From positions 1 to 64,000 of the forward strand of contig JAHEZQ010000009.1 in the NCBI GenBank assembly GCA_023250955.1: a stretch of DNA of 64,000 nt, read 5' to 3'. The position numbers and the translations under genes were made by a program. This document shows positions 9,804 through 20,900 of the stretch, in pieces. Numbering within the stretch: position 1 is the first letter of the stretch; every line of letters begins with the position of its first letter. The stretch comes from Melioribacter sp. (GTDB taxonomy: Bacteria; Bacteroidota; Ignavibacteria; Ignavibacteriales; Melioribacteraceae). The notes under the pieces were generated by a model. The model ran no database searches and was not told the DNA's origin. It saw nothing but the letters and a program-made list of their open reading frames with translations.

Positions 9804-10430
9804 TTAATTAATTATTTTAACCGGAGTTCCAACTTTTATCACTGAGTATAACTCATCTATATTTTCGTTGCTCACTGCGATAGATCCGTTAGTCCAATTA
9901 AATGGGAACGGAAGATTTTTAAATATAATGTTATATGTTCCAATACCATGTATTCCAATATCTGAACCAAGTTTTGTTTCTTTTGGAGGACATTCGTTTT
10001 TCTTTGCAGCTAATATTATTGTGTTAAACTCATCATCGAAAATATATCCTTGTTTTAGAGCCTCGGCAGCATCCCGTTCATTCGGGTAATCTAAATGTAA
10101 AAATTTATGATATTTATTTAATGAATCAATTGCGCAAACTTTATAATCACCGATTGGAGTAATATTATCATCAGCAGAAGATTTTATAGTTCCCGAGCTT
10201 TTACCAAATACGGCTTTATATGTTTTTATTAAAATTTTATTTGAGTAAAGTAAAATTTTATAATCTGTTTTATCAACAACGAGACGTATGTCCTCAAGTT
10301 TTGTTAATCCTTTTTCAATCAATGCTTCTTTTAAGGTAACTTCTCTGAAATTGAGAATTACCCCATATAGAATCATTCCGGCAAAAAAAATAACAACACT
10401 TCCGGAGATATATAAAATATTCTTTAACAC
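9804..10430 (-). CDS. Membrane-anchored L,D-transpeptidase-fold (YkuD) protein with Ser at the catalytic Cys position
   Basis: 208 residues: a single N-terminal membrane segment (about 6-27), then a YkuD domain (about 48-207) with TPIGDY (91-96) and the HGIG motif (161-164). In L,D-transpeptidases the motif ending the active site is (S/T)xGC; here it reads TNGSIAV, so Ser183 (codon TCT at 9884-9882) replaces the nucleophilic Cys. The rest resembles the YafK-type WTxGCIAVSN variant. The protein may be an inactive or altered murein-binding paralogue, or use Ser. The start is a GTG. It precedes the Omp85 gene by ten bases, suggesting one envelope operon. Confidence 0.8.
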   Translation of the reverse strand: MLKNILYISGSVVIFFAGMILYGVILNFREVTLKEALIEKGLTKLEDIRLVVDKTDYKILLYSNKILIKTYKAVFGKSSGTIKSSADDNITPIGDYKVCAIDSLNKYHKFLHLDYPNERDAAEALKQGYIFDDEFNTIILAAKKNECPPKETKLGSDIGIHGIGTYNIIFKNLPFPFNWTNGSIAVSNENIDELYSVIKVGTPVKIIN

Positions 10431-10492
10431 AATAAATCTTGCCGTTTGATCGGTGGCTAAGATAAAATTATCTATTCGTAATATAAATAACG

Positions 10493-10525
10493 AAAAGCCT
10501 AACTTCTAAATGAAGTTAGGCTTTT
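10493..10525 (-). terminator. Terminator after maeB
   Basis: A perfect 14-base inverted repeat, AAAAGCCTAACTTC (10493-10506) and GAAGTTAGGCTTTT (10512-10525), with a five-base loop. It lies between maeB and the LDT-like gene, both on the minus strand. Confidence 0.88.
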
Positions 10526-10554
10526 TCCGATTATCGTATAAAATAAACATTCAA

Positions 10555-12807
10555 TTATTTGTGGTTCTTGGCACCTACAACAGCAATTGCTGTCATATTA
10601 ATAATATCATTAACCGTATCACCGCGCTGAATAACATGAACCGGTTTTTTCATTCCCATCAGGACTGGCCCAATAACAGTCGCATCAGTTAATCGTTGCA
10701 AAAGTTTATAAGCAATATTTCCAGCTTCAAGTGTTGGGAAGATCAGAACATTTGCACCACCTTTAAGTGATGAGAATGGATATTCTTTTTCCATTTTTTC
10801 AGCAACGACTGCAGTATCTGCCTGCATCTCGCCATCAATAATAAGATCAGGTCTTTTCTGCTTCACAATTTTTACAGAATTTGAAACCTTAATTGTTTGC
10901 GGATAAGGAGCGCTTCCAAAATTACTAAATGAAAGCATTGCAATTTTTGGAACGATATCAAACTCTTTTACTGCATCTGCTGCATTGATAGCAATTTCCG
11001 CAAGCTGTTCTGAAGTAGGATCAACATTTACGGTACAATCAGCGAAGAAATAGACTTTACGTTTTATGATTACAATATACATTCCGGATACAACTTTTAA
11101 TCCTTCTTTCACACCTATACATTGAAGCGCCGGTCTGATTGTCTGAGGATAGTGTTGTGTAAGTCCGCCAACCATTGCATCAGCATCGCCCATTTCCACC
11201 ATCATCGCTGCAAAGTAATTAGGATCATGCATTAAAGCTTTTACGTCCCTAGGTGTTATACCTTTACGTTGACGTTTTTTATAAAATACTTCTGAATATT
11301 GTTCATTTTTTTTCGTTGTCTCAGGATCTATTATTTCAAACTTATTTAGTTCATATCCTAAATCTTCAATTCGTGTTTTTATATTCTGTTCATTACCAAG
11401 CAGAATTGGTTTTGCAATGTTGTCGTCATAAGCAGCATTAGCAGCACGAATAATTTTTTCTTCTTCACCTTCCGGGAATACAACTTTCTTAGGATTTTGC
11501 TGGGCCTTATGAACCATTACTCTAACTATTTCTGTTGAATATCCTAAACGCTCCTGCAATTGTACTTTGTACGCATCCCAATCAGTAATTGGATTTCTAG
11601 CCACACCGGTATCCATTGCCGCTTTTGCAACTGCAGGTGCAACATTCCATAGTACTCGCGGATCAAACGGTTTTGGAATTATATATTCAGGACCAAATGA
11701 AAATTCTTTTCCGCCATAAGCATTAAGAACTACTTCCGGAACTTTCTCTCTTGCTAGTTGAGCAAGAGCTTTTGTAGCAGCCATTTTCATTTGTTCGTTA
11801 ATTTTACTTGCACGAACATCAAGTGTGCCGCGGAATATAAAGGGGAATCCAAGAACATTATTAACTTGATTGGGATAATCACTTCTTCCGGTTGCCATAA
11901 TAATGTCTTTACGTGCATCAATTGCATCTTCGTACTTGATTTCCGGATCCGGATTAGCCATAGCAAATACAATCGGATTTTTTGCCATACTTTTAACCAT
12001 TTCTTTCGAAACAATATTTCCTTTAGACAATCCAACAAACACATCTGCACCTTTCATTCCATCAGCTAAATCTGCATAATGATTATCCTGGGCAAATAAT
12101 TCTTTGTATTTATTTAGATCCGTTCTTTTTTTGTTGATGTGCCCTTTTGTATCAAACATCGAAATATTTTCTTTCTTAACGCCTGCAGCAATATATAATT
12201 TACAACAAGAGACGGCAGCAGCACCCGCACCATTAACAACAAGGTGAATCTTGTCTAATTTTTTCCCTGCAATTTCTACAGCATTAATTAAAGCTGCACA
12301 GGAAATAATTGCGGTTCCATGCTGGTCATCATGAAAAACCGGTATGTTCATAGTCTTAATCAATTCTTCTTCAATCTCAAAACATTCCGGCGCTTTAATA
12401 TCTTCAAGATTAATTCCACCAAAAGTCGGTTCTAAAAGTTGGACTGCACGAATTACTTCTTTGGGATCATGTGTTTTCAATTCAATATCAAATACGTCTA
12501 TATCAGCGAATCGTTTGAACAATACACCTTTACCTTCCATAACAGGTTTACCTGCATGCGGTCCGATATCGCCTAATCCTAATACTGCAGTTCCATTTGA
12601 TACTACAGCAACTAAATTTCCTTTTGCAGTATACTTATAAACATCGTCGTCATTTTTTTCAATCTCTCTACATGGTTCTGCTACACCCGGAGTGTAGGCA
12701 AGTGATAATTCTCTGGCAGTATAACACGGTTTGGTCGGAACGACTTCAATCTTACCTTTTCTTCCCTCACTATGATACCTCAGCGCCTCTTCTTTAGTTA
12801 CGCTCAT
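10555..12807 (-). CDS. maeB: NADP-dependent malic enzyme with C-terminal phosphotransacetylase-like domain (MaeB)
   Basis: Converts malate to pyruvate and CO2 with reduction of NADP. The malic N-domain contains YTPGVAEPC, GTAVLGLGDIG and GKGVLFKRFADID; the Rossmann domain shows GAGAAAVSC near residue 194. From about residue 430 a phosphate acetyl/butyryltransferase-like domain follows, which in MaeB proteins is usually regulatory (acetyl-CoA sensing) and not catalytic. 750 residues fits this fusion class. It is monocistronic, with a terminator on each side. Confidence 0.96.
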   Translation of the reverse strand: MSVTKEEALRYHSEGRKGKIEVVPTKPCYTARELSLAYTPGVAEPCREIEKNDDDVYKYTAKGNLVAVVSNGTAVLGLGDIGPHAGKPVMEGKGVLFKRFADIDVFDIELKTHDPKEVIRAVQLLEPTFGGINLEDIKAPECFEIEEELIKTMNIPVFHDDQHGTAIISCAALINAVEIAGKKLDKIHLVVNGAGAAAVSCCKLYIAAGVKKENISMFDTKGHINKKRTDLNKYKELFAQDNHYADLADGMKGADVFVGLSKGNIVSKEMVKSMAKNPIVFAMANPDPEIKYEDAIDARKDIIMATGRSDYPNQVNNVLGFPFIFRGTLDVRASKINEQMKMAATKALAQLAREKVPEVVLNAYGGKEFSFGPEYIIPKPFDPRVLWNVAPAVAKAAMDTGVARNPITDWDAYKVQLQERLGYSTEIVRVMVHKAQQNPKKVVFPEGEEEKIIRAANAAYDDNIAKPILLGNEQNIKTRIEDLGYELNKFEIIDPETTKKNEQYSEVFYKKRQRKGITPRDVKALMHDPNYFAAMMVEMGDADAMVGGLTQHYPQTIRPALQCIGVKEGLKVVSGMYIVIIKRKVYFFADCTVNVDPTSEQLAEIAINAADAVKEFDIVPKIAMLSFSNFGSAPYPQTIKVSNSVKIVKQKRPDLIIDGEMQADTAVVAEKMEKEYPFSSLKGGANVLIFPTLEAGNIAYKLLQRLTDATVIGPVLMGMKKPVHVIQRGDTVNDIINMTAIAVVGAKNHK

Positions 12808-12942
12808 AATTTTTTCCTTATGTTGATCTTTGAATTGTATCTTCGATATGTTGAATAAGATGAATTTGTCTAACTAAAAATATGGATATTCTATCAAAGT
12901 AAAAAGCGGGTAAATATCAGTAATGATTCTCTAATTCCTAAA

Positions 12943-12973
12943 AAAGAAAAATCCCAATATAAATTGGGATTTT
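12943..12973 (-). terminator. Terminator after the TANFOR/Fn3 cluster
   Basis: Arms AAAATCCCAAT (12948-12958) and ATTGGGATTTT (12963-12973) with a four-base loop; the minus strand continues into a T-rich run. It closes the 13-23 kb operon. Confidence 0.85.
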
Positions 12974-13008
12974 CTACAATTAAGATTGTTTTAAATTTCA
13001 TTGTTGTA

Positions 13009-15708
13009 TTACCAATTCATTGAAACCGATGCCTGTAACATACTGTCATTATAGTTATTCCCTCCACCTGAAAGATCTTTGTAGTTTGATATATTACCTT
13101 GAAGTTCAAACCTTAACCATTGATAAAGAATTATATTCGAGCCCATATAAATCATTATCTTCTTAGTGAAATTCTCTTCGTTGGATATCGTCCCACCGAG
13201 ATTTGCTGAAATCATTTCACTTAATTGATAATTCCCGTTCAAATCAAAATCCGTTATATTACTTGTAATAGAAAGAATTTTGGATTGAGTCAAACTAAAA
13301 GTTGAACTCAATGTCAATGGAAACTCAAAGTTGAAGCTTTGGTTTAGCATATAAGAAGTATTTGAAAATTTATTTGAGACAATTCCAACCTTTGCATTCT
13401 GCCATTGTCCGTTGAATGCAAACATTGTTGATGCATACATACCTGAAAATTGATAAGAGTACCCCGTCATAAAATTAACTATGTGATTATCATTCCTAAT
13501 TAATTGATTAGCAGGTACAGCATCATTACCCTGGAAATAAGGTGAATAACCTATTGTAAAGTAAGGCATGTTGGGGAAATTGAAATCGAAACTTACCCCA
13601 AAAGATGCAGTGGAAGTCGTAGAAGTTTTCCAGTCTGCAATATTGTCTTGGTAATATTTTACATACATTTTCATCCCTATTTTTTTCCCAGGAAACTTTT
13701 TATTGAGTTTTGCTTCGAACATCAATTGGTCTGACCGAATATTTGGTGCTGCTAAAGAAGTATATCCTGGGCCTATTCTACTGACCTCGAATGATCCGTA
13801 CGTATCATTTTTGGGCTGATCGAAGACCGCACTAACACGTAAAGCATAATCGTAAGATGTACTGATCTTGGGATTGTAAATACTTTTAACAAAACTTGGT
13901 AAAGAACCATCTTGAATATCGGCATCTCTTAAGTCTCTTGTAAACAATGAAACCGCTCCTTCACCTTTCAGAGAAAGTAAATTATTAAAGAGGAAAATTT
14001 TTCCTTCGGTACCAATTACTTGATTCTCTTGTGGAGTTAGAAATAAATTCACTGGGGGCAGAATAGACTGATCATCGTCCTTCATTTTTAGTAACGTAAA
14101 AAATAGATGAGTGTTTTCTTTTTTCCCCACCCCAATTCGGCCGGCCAAAAATGATCTCTTAAAGGAAACCTCATCGATACCTTCTGTATTATTTCCGGCT
14201 GCAATGGCAAAGTATAATATTCCTGGGTTGAATTCTAAATTCAATCCGTTGACCGGAACTCCACTAACAGTTAACTCTGAATATTCTGGGTATGTTCTTC
14301 CGATTCCAAGTGTTTTAATATTTAAGAAGAGTTTCTCCGCCGGAGAGATCAGTCCAAGTTTTTCTGCATTTTCTGTAAGTTTATTCGGATCGCTCAACGT
14401 CTCTATATCCAGTTTTCCAAAAGATGAATCGGCAGAAGATACAATCTCCTTAACCTTTTGAGAAATACGATCTTTTATTTTCGATTTCAATCGATCAATG
14501 TCTAACATAAATGATACGCTGTTCAAACTCTGCCTATTCGAATTGTTTAATGAAGTGAGATAAATATTAAACCCAAATGGAACATCGTAGAATGAAAGTC
14601 TCGGATTAAAGGCCAAGGTCCAGTAGTTTGAAGGAAGCTGTGAGAATTGTGCCGGTTTACCGCTTGATATTTGTGTAAACTTTCCATCACCGAAAAATTT
14701 AAAATTACTCGGGCTACTAAATAAATCTATCGGTGCTAGAGCTCTGAAGAAGTTTAGGGCCGATGTCCCATAATTATTAGTTTTGTAAGATGATAAACCG
14801 GATGGTAATCCGGAAGGTTGATTAAAGTCAGCATCACTGAATCTACTGATAGAACCGTTGTTATATGATGAATATTTTTCAGTACTCTCATTACCGCCAG
14901 CTATTTCAAAAGATCTTATTTCGCTTTCCTGTGTTTTGAAATCATCAACAAATGCCTCAACCGCCCACGCGTATTTTTTCCCCGGCATCAGTTGCATAGC
15001 TGCTATAGGATAGCGCAACACTGTTGCTGAAATTTTAGGCGATTGATAATATATCGGGTTGGATGACATTGCCGAATGCACCGACTGATAACCAAGAATT
15101 TCTACTAATTTCAATCTATAACTAAATCTTGCACCCGGTGGAATCGGAACAGGCGGTAACCATGAAAAGATAATTACTGGAGTTTTATTATTACTTTTTA
15201 ATTTTAGGTTTTCTATCGCTTCCACAGAAATATTGCCGATAACCTCACCGTCAAACGGACTTATTAGTTCCATACGGTTAAAGTTTTCTACCGTAACCGA
15301 AATACAATCGGCAGCAAGCTGCTTTCCGTCTATGCCATCTAAAACTGTAATACATACATTATAATTTCCAGATGGCAAACCACCAGTATTTAGTATAATA
15401 TCTTTGTAGTGACTATTCGATTCGCTTACTGTTAATGGACCCAGCTCCCGCCCGGAAATAACTTTCACTCCGTGTTGAAGTGTGATTACTGATGAAGTCG
15501 CTTCGATTATTTTTCCTTGTGTAGATTCTGTTGCAGTTCCTTTTAAATAAACTTTTATTGGGCTATCACTGTTGTTGATTAATTCAATTTTCCAGAACTG
15601 CTCAATCCTAAATTGATATGGGGGTGGTTGTTGAAGGTGTACGGAGATTTGAGCGTAAGAACTTATTGTTACGATTAACGATAGTAATACTATTTTATAA
15701 GCTTTCAT
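13009..15708 (-). CDS. Exported TANFOR-like protein with C-terminal outer-membrane beta-barrel
   Basis: 899 residues starting MKAYKIVLLSLIV; AAGGA four bases before the ATG at 15708 decides this start over an upstream TTG. A signal peptide ends SYAQ. Residues about 20-145 form a module (QPPPYQF...W-K...N...GT...LPSGNYNVC) shared with the giant third gene of the cluster and resembling the TANFOR domain of Bacteroidota surface proteins. Residues about 150-270 form an Fn3-like module with LVEILG and KKYAWAVEA. The C-terminal 300 residues show alternating aromatic/hydrophobic strands and end in SMNW, as outer-membrane barrels do. There is no T9SS tail. Function unknown; likely an outer-membrane anchor of the cluster. 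Confidence 0.7.
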   Translation of the reverse strand: MKAYKIVLLSLIVTISSYAQISVHLQQPPPYQFRIEQFWKIELINNSDSPIKVYLKGTATESTQGKIIEATSSVITLQHGVKVISGRELGPLTVSESNSHYKDIILNTGGLPSGNYNVCITVLDGIDGKQLAADCISVTVENFNRMELISPFDGEVIGNISVEAIENLKLKSNNKTPVIIFSWLPPVPIPPGARFSYRLKLVEILGYQSVHSAMSSNPIYYQSPKISATVLRYPIAAMQLMPGKKYAWAVEAFVDDFKTQESEIRSFEIAGGNESTEKYSSYNNGSISRFSDADFNQPSGLPSGLSSYKTNNYGTSALNFFRALAPIDLFSSPSNFKFFGDGKFTQISSGKPAQFSQLPSNYWTLAFNPRLSFYDVPFGFNIYLTSLNNSNRQSLNSVSFMLDIDRLKSKIKDRISQKVKEIVSSADSSFGKLDIETLSDPNKLTENAEKLGLISPAEKLFLNIKTLGIGRTYPEYSELTVSGVPVNGLNLEFNPGILYFAIAAGNNTEGIDEVSFKRSFLAGRIGVGKKENTHLFFTLLKMKDDDQSILPPVNLFLTPQENQVIGTEGKIFLFNNLLSLKGEGAVSLFTRDLRDADIQDGSLPSFVKSIYNPKISTSYDYALRVSAVFDQPKNDTYGSFEVSRIGPGYTSLAAPNIRSDQLMFEAKLNKKFPGKKIGMKMYVKYYQDNIADWKTSTTSTASFGVSFDFNFPNMPYFTIGYSPYFQGNDAVPANQLIRNDNHIVNFMTGYSYQFSGMYASTMFAFNGQWQNAKVGIVSNKFSNTSYMLNQSFNFEFPLTLSSTFSLTQSKILSITSNITDFDLNGNYQLSEMISANLGGTISNEENFTKKIMIYMGSNIILYQWLRFELQGNISNYKDLSGGGNNYNDSMLQASVSMNW

Positions 15709-15795
15709 TTTTTCCTTCAAATTGTAGTAATGTCAAGAACAGTATTTTGACACCACTTTGAATTATTTAATTTGATGACTGATTATGTGATTTTA

Positions 15796-17955
15796 CTATT
15801 CAATAATTTTACCGAGTATATTGCTAAATTTTGATTGACCACCGTCTCCCGTAACGACCTTGACTGCATAGTAATTTTCTTTGTTTGTATTTTTGTCTGT
15901 ATATGATTTTTCTTTTGTTGTGTCATATTGTTTTAGTTGTCCTTTCTCGTCCTTCTTGTAAATCACAAAAGTGTGCTCTGTTTTTAGTGCAGGATATTCC
16001 CATTTAAGAATAATATTTTTCTTTTCGATATTTACACTGAAATTTTTAATTGGTGGTCTTATACCTGTATCATAGGGTTTACCATATACTACAGAAGCAT
16101 ATTTAGAATAAAGTCCGCTTAAATCCTTGGCTCTAATTGAATAATAGTAAGTGACACCTGTTGTTACCGTTGTGTCAATGAATTTTGTTGCAGTTGATTC
16201 AGTTGTTTTGAGCGTTTCCCACTTAGCCTGCATATCAGTTTTTCTATAGATGATATGCTCTTTTACGTCCTCGCTGCTGCTAGGCACAAAATGCAATTCA
16301 ATTTTTTTTTCTCCTACAACCACATCATTAAATATAGGGGTAACGGGGGGAATAGTGTCGGGTCGCGCTACTTTCAGTACGTTTGAAAACTCTGATTGAT
16401 TGTAGTTGAAATCCAGTGCCTTAATTTTGTAATAAATGAAAGGTGTTAGTGAATTCAATGTAACTGTATCTTTAAATACTGTTTGAACCACTTGTACTAA
16501 AGAGTCATTATTTATAAAATTTTCATGAATAACAGAGAATTCATGTTCAGGACTATTTGATTTAAAAAGCCTGTACCCCATTAAATCCTTTTCTTTATTT
16601 TTCTGAACCGTGATTGTCACTACACCTAGTGAATCTATTTTGCCTGAAATAAAAACTGGTTTAATCGGTGGTATTGAATCAATTAAAGTAACAGAGACTG
16701 GGTAAGAAGAACTAACATTTTTTGCTGTATCAATCGCCTGAACTACATAATAATTTGGCTGTCCTGCAATAAATGTAGTATCTGTAAATATTCTGGTATC
16801 TTTTGAAAGCATTGCGCTGTGCAAAACTTTAAATTCTCCTTCATTTTTATTTGATCGAGCAACAAAAAAGCCTTTCAAATCTGGCGCCGGAATTGGATTC
16901 ATTTTCCAGGTAATCAAAACCTCTTTGGCTTTTACATGTTGCGGTTGTTGTAAAAATGGTTGTTCGGGAGGAGTTAAATCTTTTGGCATCCCTTTTACTT
17001 CTGCAAACTGTACTTTTTCCCCAAATAAAGTGTAGCCAAAAAATCTATAAGTATATATTTTATAGTTGATCAGGTTTTTGTCATTATACCCGCTTCTAGA
17101 TTCACCTTCATAACCGCTGCCTTCAAGACTATGTATTGGAGCTTTATTTAACTGTGTAAATGTGGTTTCACCAGGATTAGCACGCTCTACAAAATATCCT
17201 GAAAGTTCCGGGATATCTAACCAAGCAAAAAATAATTCTGTGTCTCCCTGCTTTACATATACAGGATTATCGTGACCTTTCTTTAGGTTCTCAGTAACAA
17301 TAAAAAAATCCATCGGAATAATTTTGTACATACTAGAGGCACCTAAAGGTCTAACTCTATAGAGATACGATTTTCCTTTTATGGCAGTAATATCTGTATA
17401 ACCTAAACCCAATGCAGTAGCAACATTTGCATTCTGCAATGCTGTCATTGCAAAAACCATGTACTCATAATCTTCCTTACTTTTCTGATCTTTTAATTCT
17501 GAAATGCCTTTGTCAAAATTGAAAACTCCGCCTTCTCGTTTAGAGATGTTTTTTAGAAAATCTCTGGCAATCTCCAGTTCATTCCTTGATTCTAAATTTT
17601 TCTCGCTACTTATTGTAGTTTCCCATTGGCTATCTTTATATGGAAATACTTTTGCTATTTGTACATAATCCAAAGTATCAGTTTGTTTTCTTTTAGCTTT
17701 TGAATCGAAAAGTGTTCTTTCAATACTAAATCCATTTTTAAAACCATTTTCCAGAACCGATTTTTTGTCTGGGAAAAATCGTATTTCAACACCTTTACCC
17801 TCTGTGTATCTGCCAACAACATTAATATAGCTTGATGGAATTGTTGTGGAATCTGCCTCTTGAGCAAAGCAGATGTTTGCAAATAAAAAAATTGCAATGA
17901 TATATATAAAACGCATATTGTGCTTTAGCATATTTGATTTTAATAAATTTTTCAT
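15796..17955 (-). CDS. Exported multi-Fn3 protein of the TANFOR cluster
   Basis: 719 residues with a signal peptide (hydrophobic core around 15-29, ending CFAQ). Internal Met9 and Met14 are possible alternative starts, and no Shine-Dalgarno decides between them. After an alpha/beta N-terminal region (about 35-230) come four to five fibronectin type III-like repeats of about 95 residues, starting near 235, 335, 425, 530 and 630. Each has a PPxxP entry, a W or hydrophobic B-strand and a (Y/F)xxxR/K step. No enzyme motif and no T9SS tail are visible. It sits 18 bases after the giant gene and 87 bases before the 899-aa gene, in the same direction. Fn3 chains usually act as spacers or adhesion modules. 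Confidence 0.7.
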   Translation of the reverse strand: MKNLLKSNMLKHNMRFIYIIAIFLFANICFAQEADSTTIPSSYINVVGRYTEGKGVEIRFFPDKKSVLENGFKNGFSIERTLFDSKAKRKQTDTLDYVQIAKVFPYKDSQWETTISSEKNLESRNELEIARDFLKNISKREGGVFNFDKGISELKDQKSKEDYEYMVFAMTALQNANVATALGLGYTDITAIKGKSYLYRVRPLGASSMYKIIPMDFFIVTENLKKGHDNPVYVKQGDTELFFAWLDIPELSGYFVERANPGETTFTQLNKAPIHSLEGSGYEGESRSGYNDKNLINYKIYTYRFFGYTLFGEKVQFAEVKGMPKDLTPPEQPFLQQPQHVKAKEVLITWKMNPIPAPDLKGFFVARSNKNEGEFKVLHSAMLSKDTRIFTDTTFIAGQPNYYVVQAIDTAKNVSSSYPVSVTLIDSIPPIKPVFISGKIDSLGVVTITVQKNKEKDLMGYRLFKSNSPEHEFSVIHENFINNDSLVQVVQTVFKDTVTLNSLTPFIYYKIKALDFNYNQSEFSNVLKVARPDTIPPVTPIFNDVVVGEKKIELHFVPSSSEDVKEHIIYRKTDMQAKWETLKTTESTATKFIDTTVTTGVTYYYSIRAKDLSGLYSKYASVVYGKPYDTGIRPPIKNFSVNIEKKNIILKWEYPALKTEHTFVIYKKDEKGQLKQYDTTKEKSYTDKNTNKENYYAVKVVTGDGGQSKFSNILGKIIE

Positions 17956-17973
17956 GGATGATCTTTTATTTTA

Positions 17974-20900
17974 TTATTTATTTATTAGAGTGTTTTTTGA
18001 ATTAAGTGTACTTGCAACAGTCACCATTGGTCCTGTTCTGAAATTTTTAGTAACAGATTGAGTAATAACATTATTATTCTTGTTTTTGGCATTAATCCAG
18101 CTATTGTTAACAAATTCTTTTAATGTAGCAGTTACAGTAAAAGTATAATCTTTATCAATTGTTAAATTATTTTTAATCTCGGGAGCTTCCGGCGGTAAAT
18201 TATTATAAGTATTGCTGGCTGGTGGTAACGGATAAGTAGTAGTAATTATTTGTCCACTACTGGCTGTATTTTTTATAACGGTATTGTTAAGAAGTATGTT
18301 GGTGTTAATTTTAGTTTGAGTTTGACTAATCGTTTTAGCTGTTGTTGTATTTATTGTGTTTGGAGTTGAAACGGTATATAAATACTCACCTAGATTATTT
18401 TCATTTTTCTTTAATACTACATTCGATAATGAACCATCAGCATTATGAATTTTCAAGTTTGTGATTACTACAATTTTGAAGGTTCTGTTTTTTATAGAAC
18501 CATCGGATTGTTGTTCTGAAACATCAAATACATTATTTGGGATCAATCCATACTGTACAGCTAATGGAGATATTAACGGGAAGCTATATTGTTGTGCGGG
18601 ATGTACATATTGCACTAATAGTTGTTTCTGATCTTCAGCAGCATCTCCTTGTACAACTGTTGCACCATCTCCTGCACTGGTTATTCCGGAACAATTAGTA
18701 CCGTATTCAAAACTCTTATTAAATGATGTATTTACCAGATAATGATCTTGAAGATGTACGCATGCTGACCAACCAAAATCAGTTACAGAATTGTAGTACC
18801 AATCACCAGTAGAATGTGTCCATGTAGTAAAATGTCCAATTTTAACCGAACCTTCCACCAGGCCTGTCACATATACCGGATTTGGAAATTTTCCCTGCAG
18901 CCAACCACCAGCTTTGATATCAGCTATATTCCAAGTCGAACTTCCTTTTTTTACAGATGCTAATACAGAAGCATAAAAGCCTATACTTCCGGAGGCTTGC
19001 CATCCATTAATTCCAATTCGTTCGGAAGGATACTCACAGTTGTTTCCATTATATTCTGCAAATGCCAGATTTAACTCGGCGCCGGCATTTAATTTCAATT
19101 CTGCAGAATAACTACCTACTAAATTAAAATTAACGTCTTTGTTAAATTTAAATCCAATACCTAAAGCAAATCCTTTGCCGGTTGCTGTGAGTGTATTAGC
19201 AGGTATTACAGGAATACCTGGATCAATACCAAAAACACCATGATAACCATCCTTAAACGTTTGTGTGAATCCGGAAGGAGCTACTATATCATTTCCAAAC
19301 ATTAAATATTCATATAAGTGAACACCAAAAACATCTACATTATTTAATCCGTTAGGCACCGGTTCTCCAAATTTGAAAAACCATTTATTCGTTTTTCCTC
19401 TGATGTCCAACACAAGATTTGATGGACTTGGAGTTGTTATAGGCGGAGCGTTTACATTAACACTTGCCGAGAGGTTAAAATGTTTATCGGGAAAATCATA
19501 ACTAACATTGACAGTTCCGCTAATGTTAGCCTTAGGTCGTTTAGCAAAGCCGGCACCAACCCAAAAGTCACCTGTAAAAGCGATATATGTTAAACCCTGA
19601 CTCTTTGAGAACTGCGCTAATAGTCCAACATCTGCGTTAAAAGTTTCTTCTTTTGGTGTAGTGGCTATTGTAGCTGCTACTCTCAAGCCCATTGTTGATT
19701 TCAAAGGAGTAAAAGTAAATTTCTTCCCTGATGGTGTTTTAGCTGAGGTTGCCTGTGTGGCTAACATATTATAATATGCACCGCCTCCAAAACCTCTGAA
19801 GGCGAGACCCGTTAAAAAAGGAACGCCTGGAGGTGGCAAAAGTATATCGGCTTCTACACGCCAATATCTGTATAAACTACCATATAAATAATTAGTATTA
19901 CCAAACTCAACTAATGCCTTTGCTTTAAGACCAACAGATGTAAATACAACAGTTAATTCTCCAAGGAAGCCATTACCATAAACGGGATCTTCATTTCTAA
20001 TACTAAGGTTACCATCAATTTTTACTGCCGGCATGTCTGCATGAACAGAAATACTATCAAGAAAAACTTCCTTGAATTTGGGAGTAAATTTTTTGTCGGT
20101 TTTATTCAATTCAACAGCAAATGACGCACCCAATGTTGTTGCACCTCCGATGTCTTCGGTGAGATTGGCGACTAAATCTATCATCAGTGCGCCTCTCAGA
20201 AGCTCCATATTAGGGCTTGGCAAACTCGCTTTTGATAATGATTTGTAATAGATTTTTTTGATTGATACTGGGAAATTTGCCAACCACTTTGGTGGACTGG
20301 CGAAGCTCCATGAACCAGGATTAAAACTGAGTGTGTTTGTCGTAGAGTTGTAAGCATAGTTTAATCCAACATTCTCAAAACCCAGTTCCATCTTTATTCC
20401 CTTAATTGGAAAGTTAGGATTATCCCACTTAAAGGTACCGTTCAGATTAATTGAAAGTGTGTTTGAGTTTGGAGAAAGATTTGCCGAAATATTTGAGGTT
20501 GGAAGTAATGTCATTTTGCCTTTAAAAATATCGGCATCAATCGGGCCCACCGGAAGAATAGCTATTTGAAAATTATTCCCGCCGGAAACCTGGTTGAATG
20601 TGGCTGTATATTTTAAACTATTTTGAGTTGTTACTTCACTAATTGGCAATACAAGTATGCCTTTTGCTTTTCCACTGACTAATGAACTACTAATAATAGA
20701 AATCTCAACTGTATCCAGGCTGGCACTTAAATCCGCTATTCTCCCCGATTGCAGATTGAAAACATTAACCGCTTTTATTTTAGTTGTAAGTCCAAAATCA
20801 TCAATGATAAAATTATATGCTGAAACAACTGGAGCAGTTAAATTAGTTCCTGTCTTCCATGTGTCGGGTAGAGTAACATCAAAAATTTTTACGTAAAATC

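Noticed and set aside
9882..9884. Frameshift or decay of the LDT-like gene as the reason for the missing Cys
   Set aside because: The frame is intact on both sides and the flanking motif is conserved, so a simple Cys-to-Ser change explains it.
14111..14461. Open frame of 116 codons on the plus strand inside the 899-aa gene
   Set aside because: It is the antisense shadow of a confident coding frame; composition and absence of a start signal argue against a gene.
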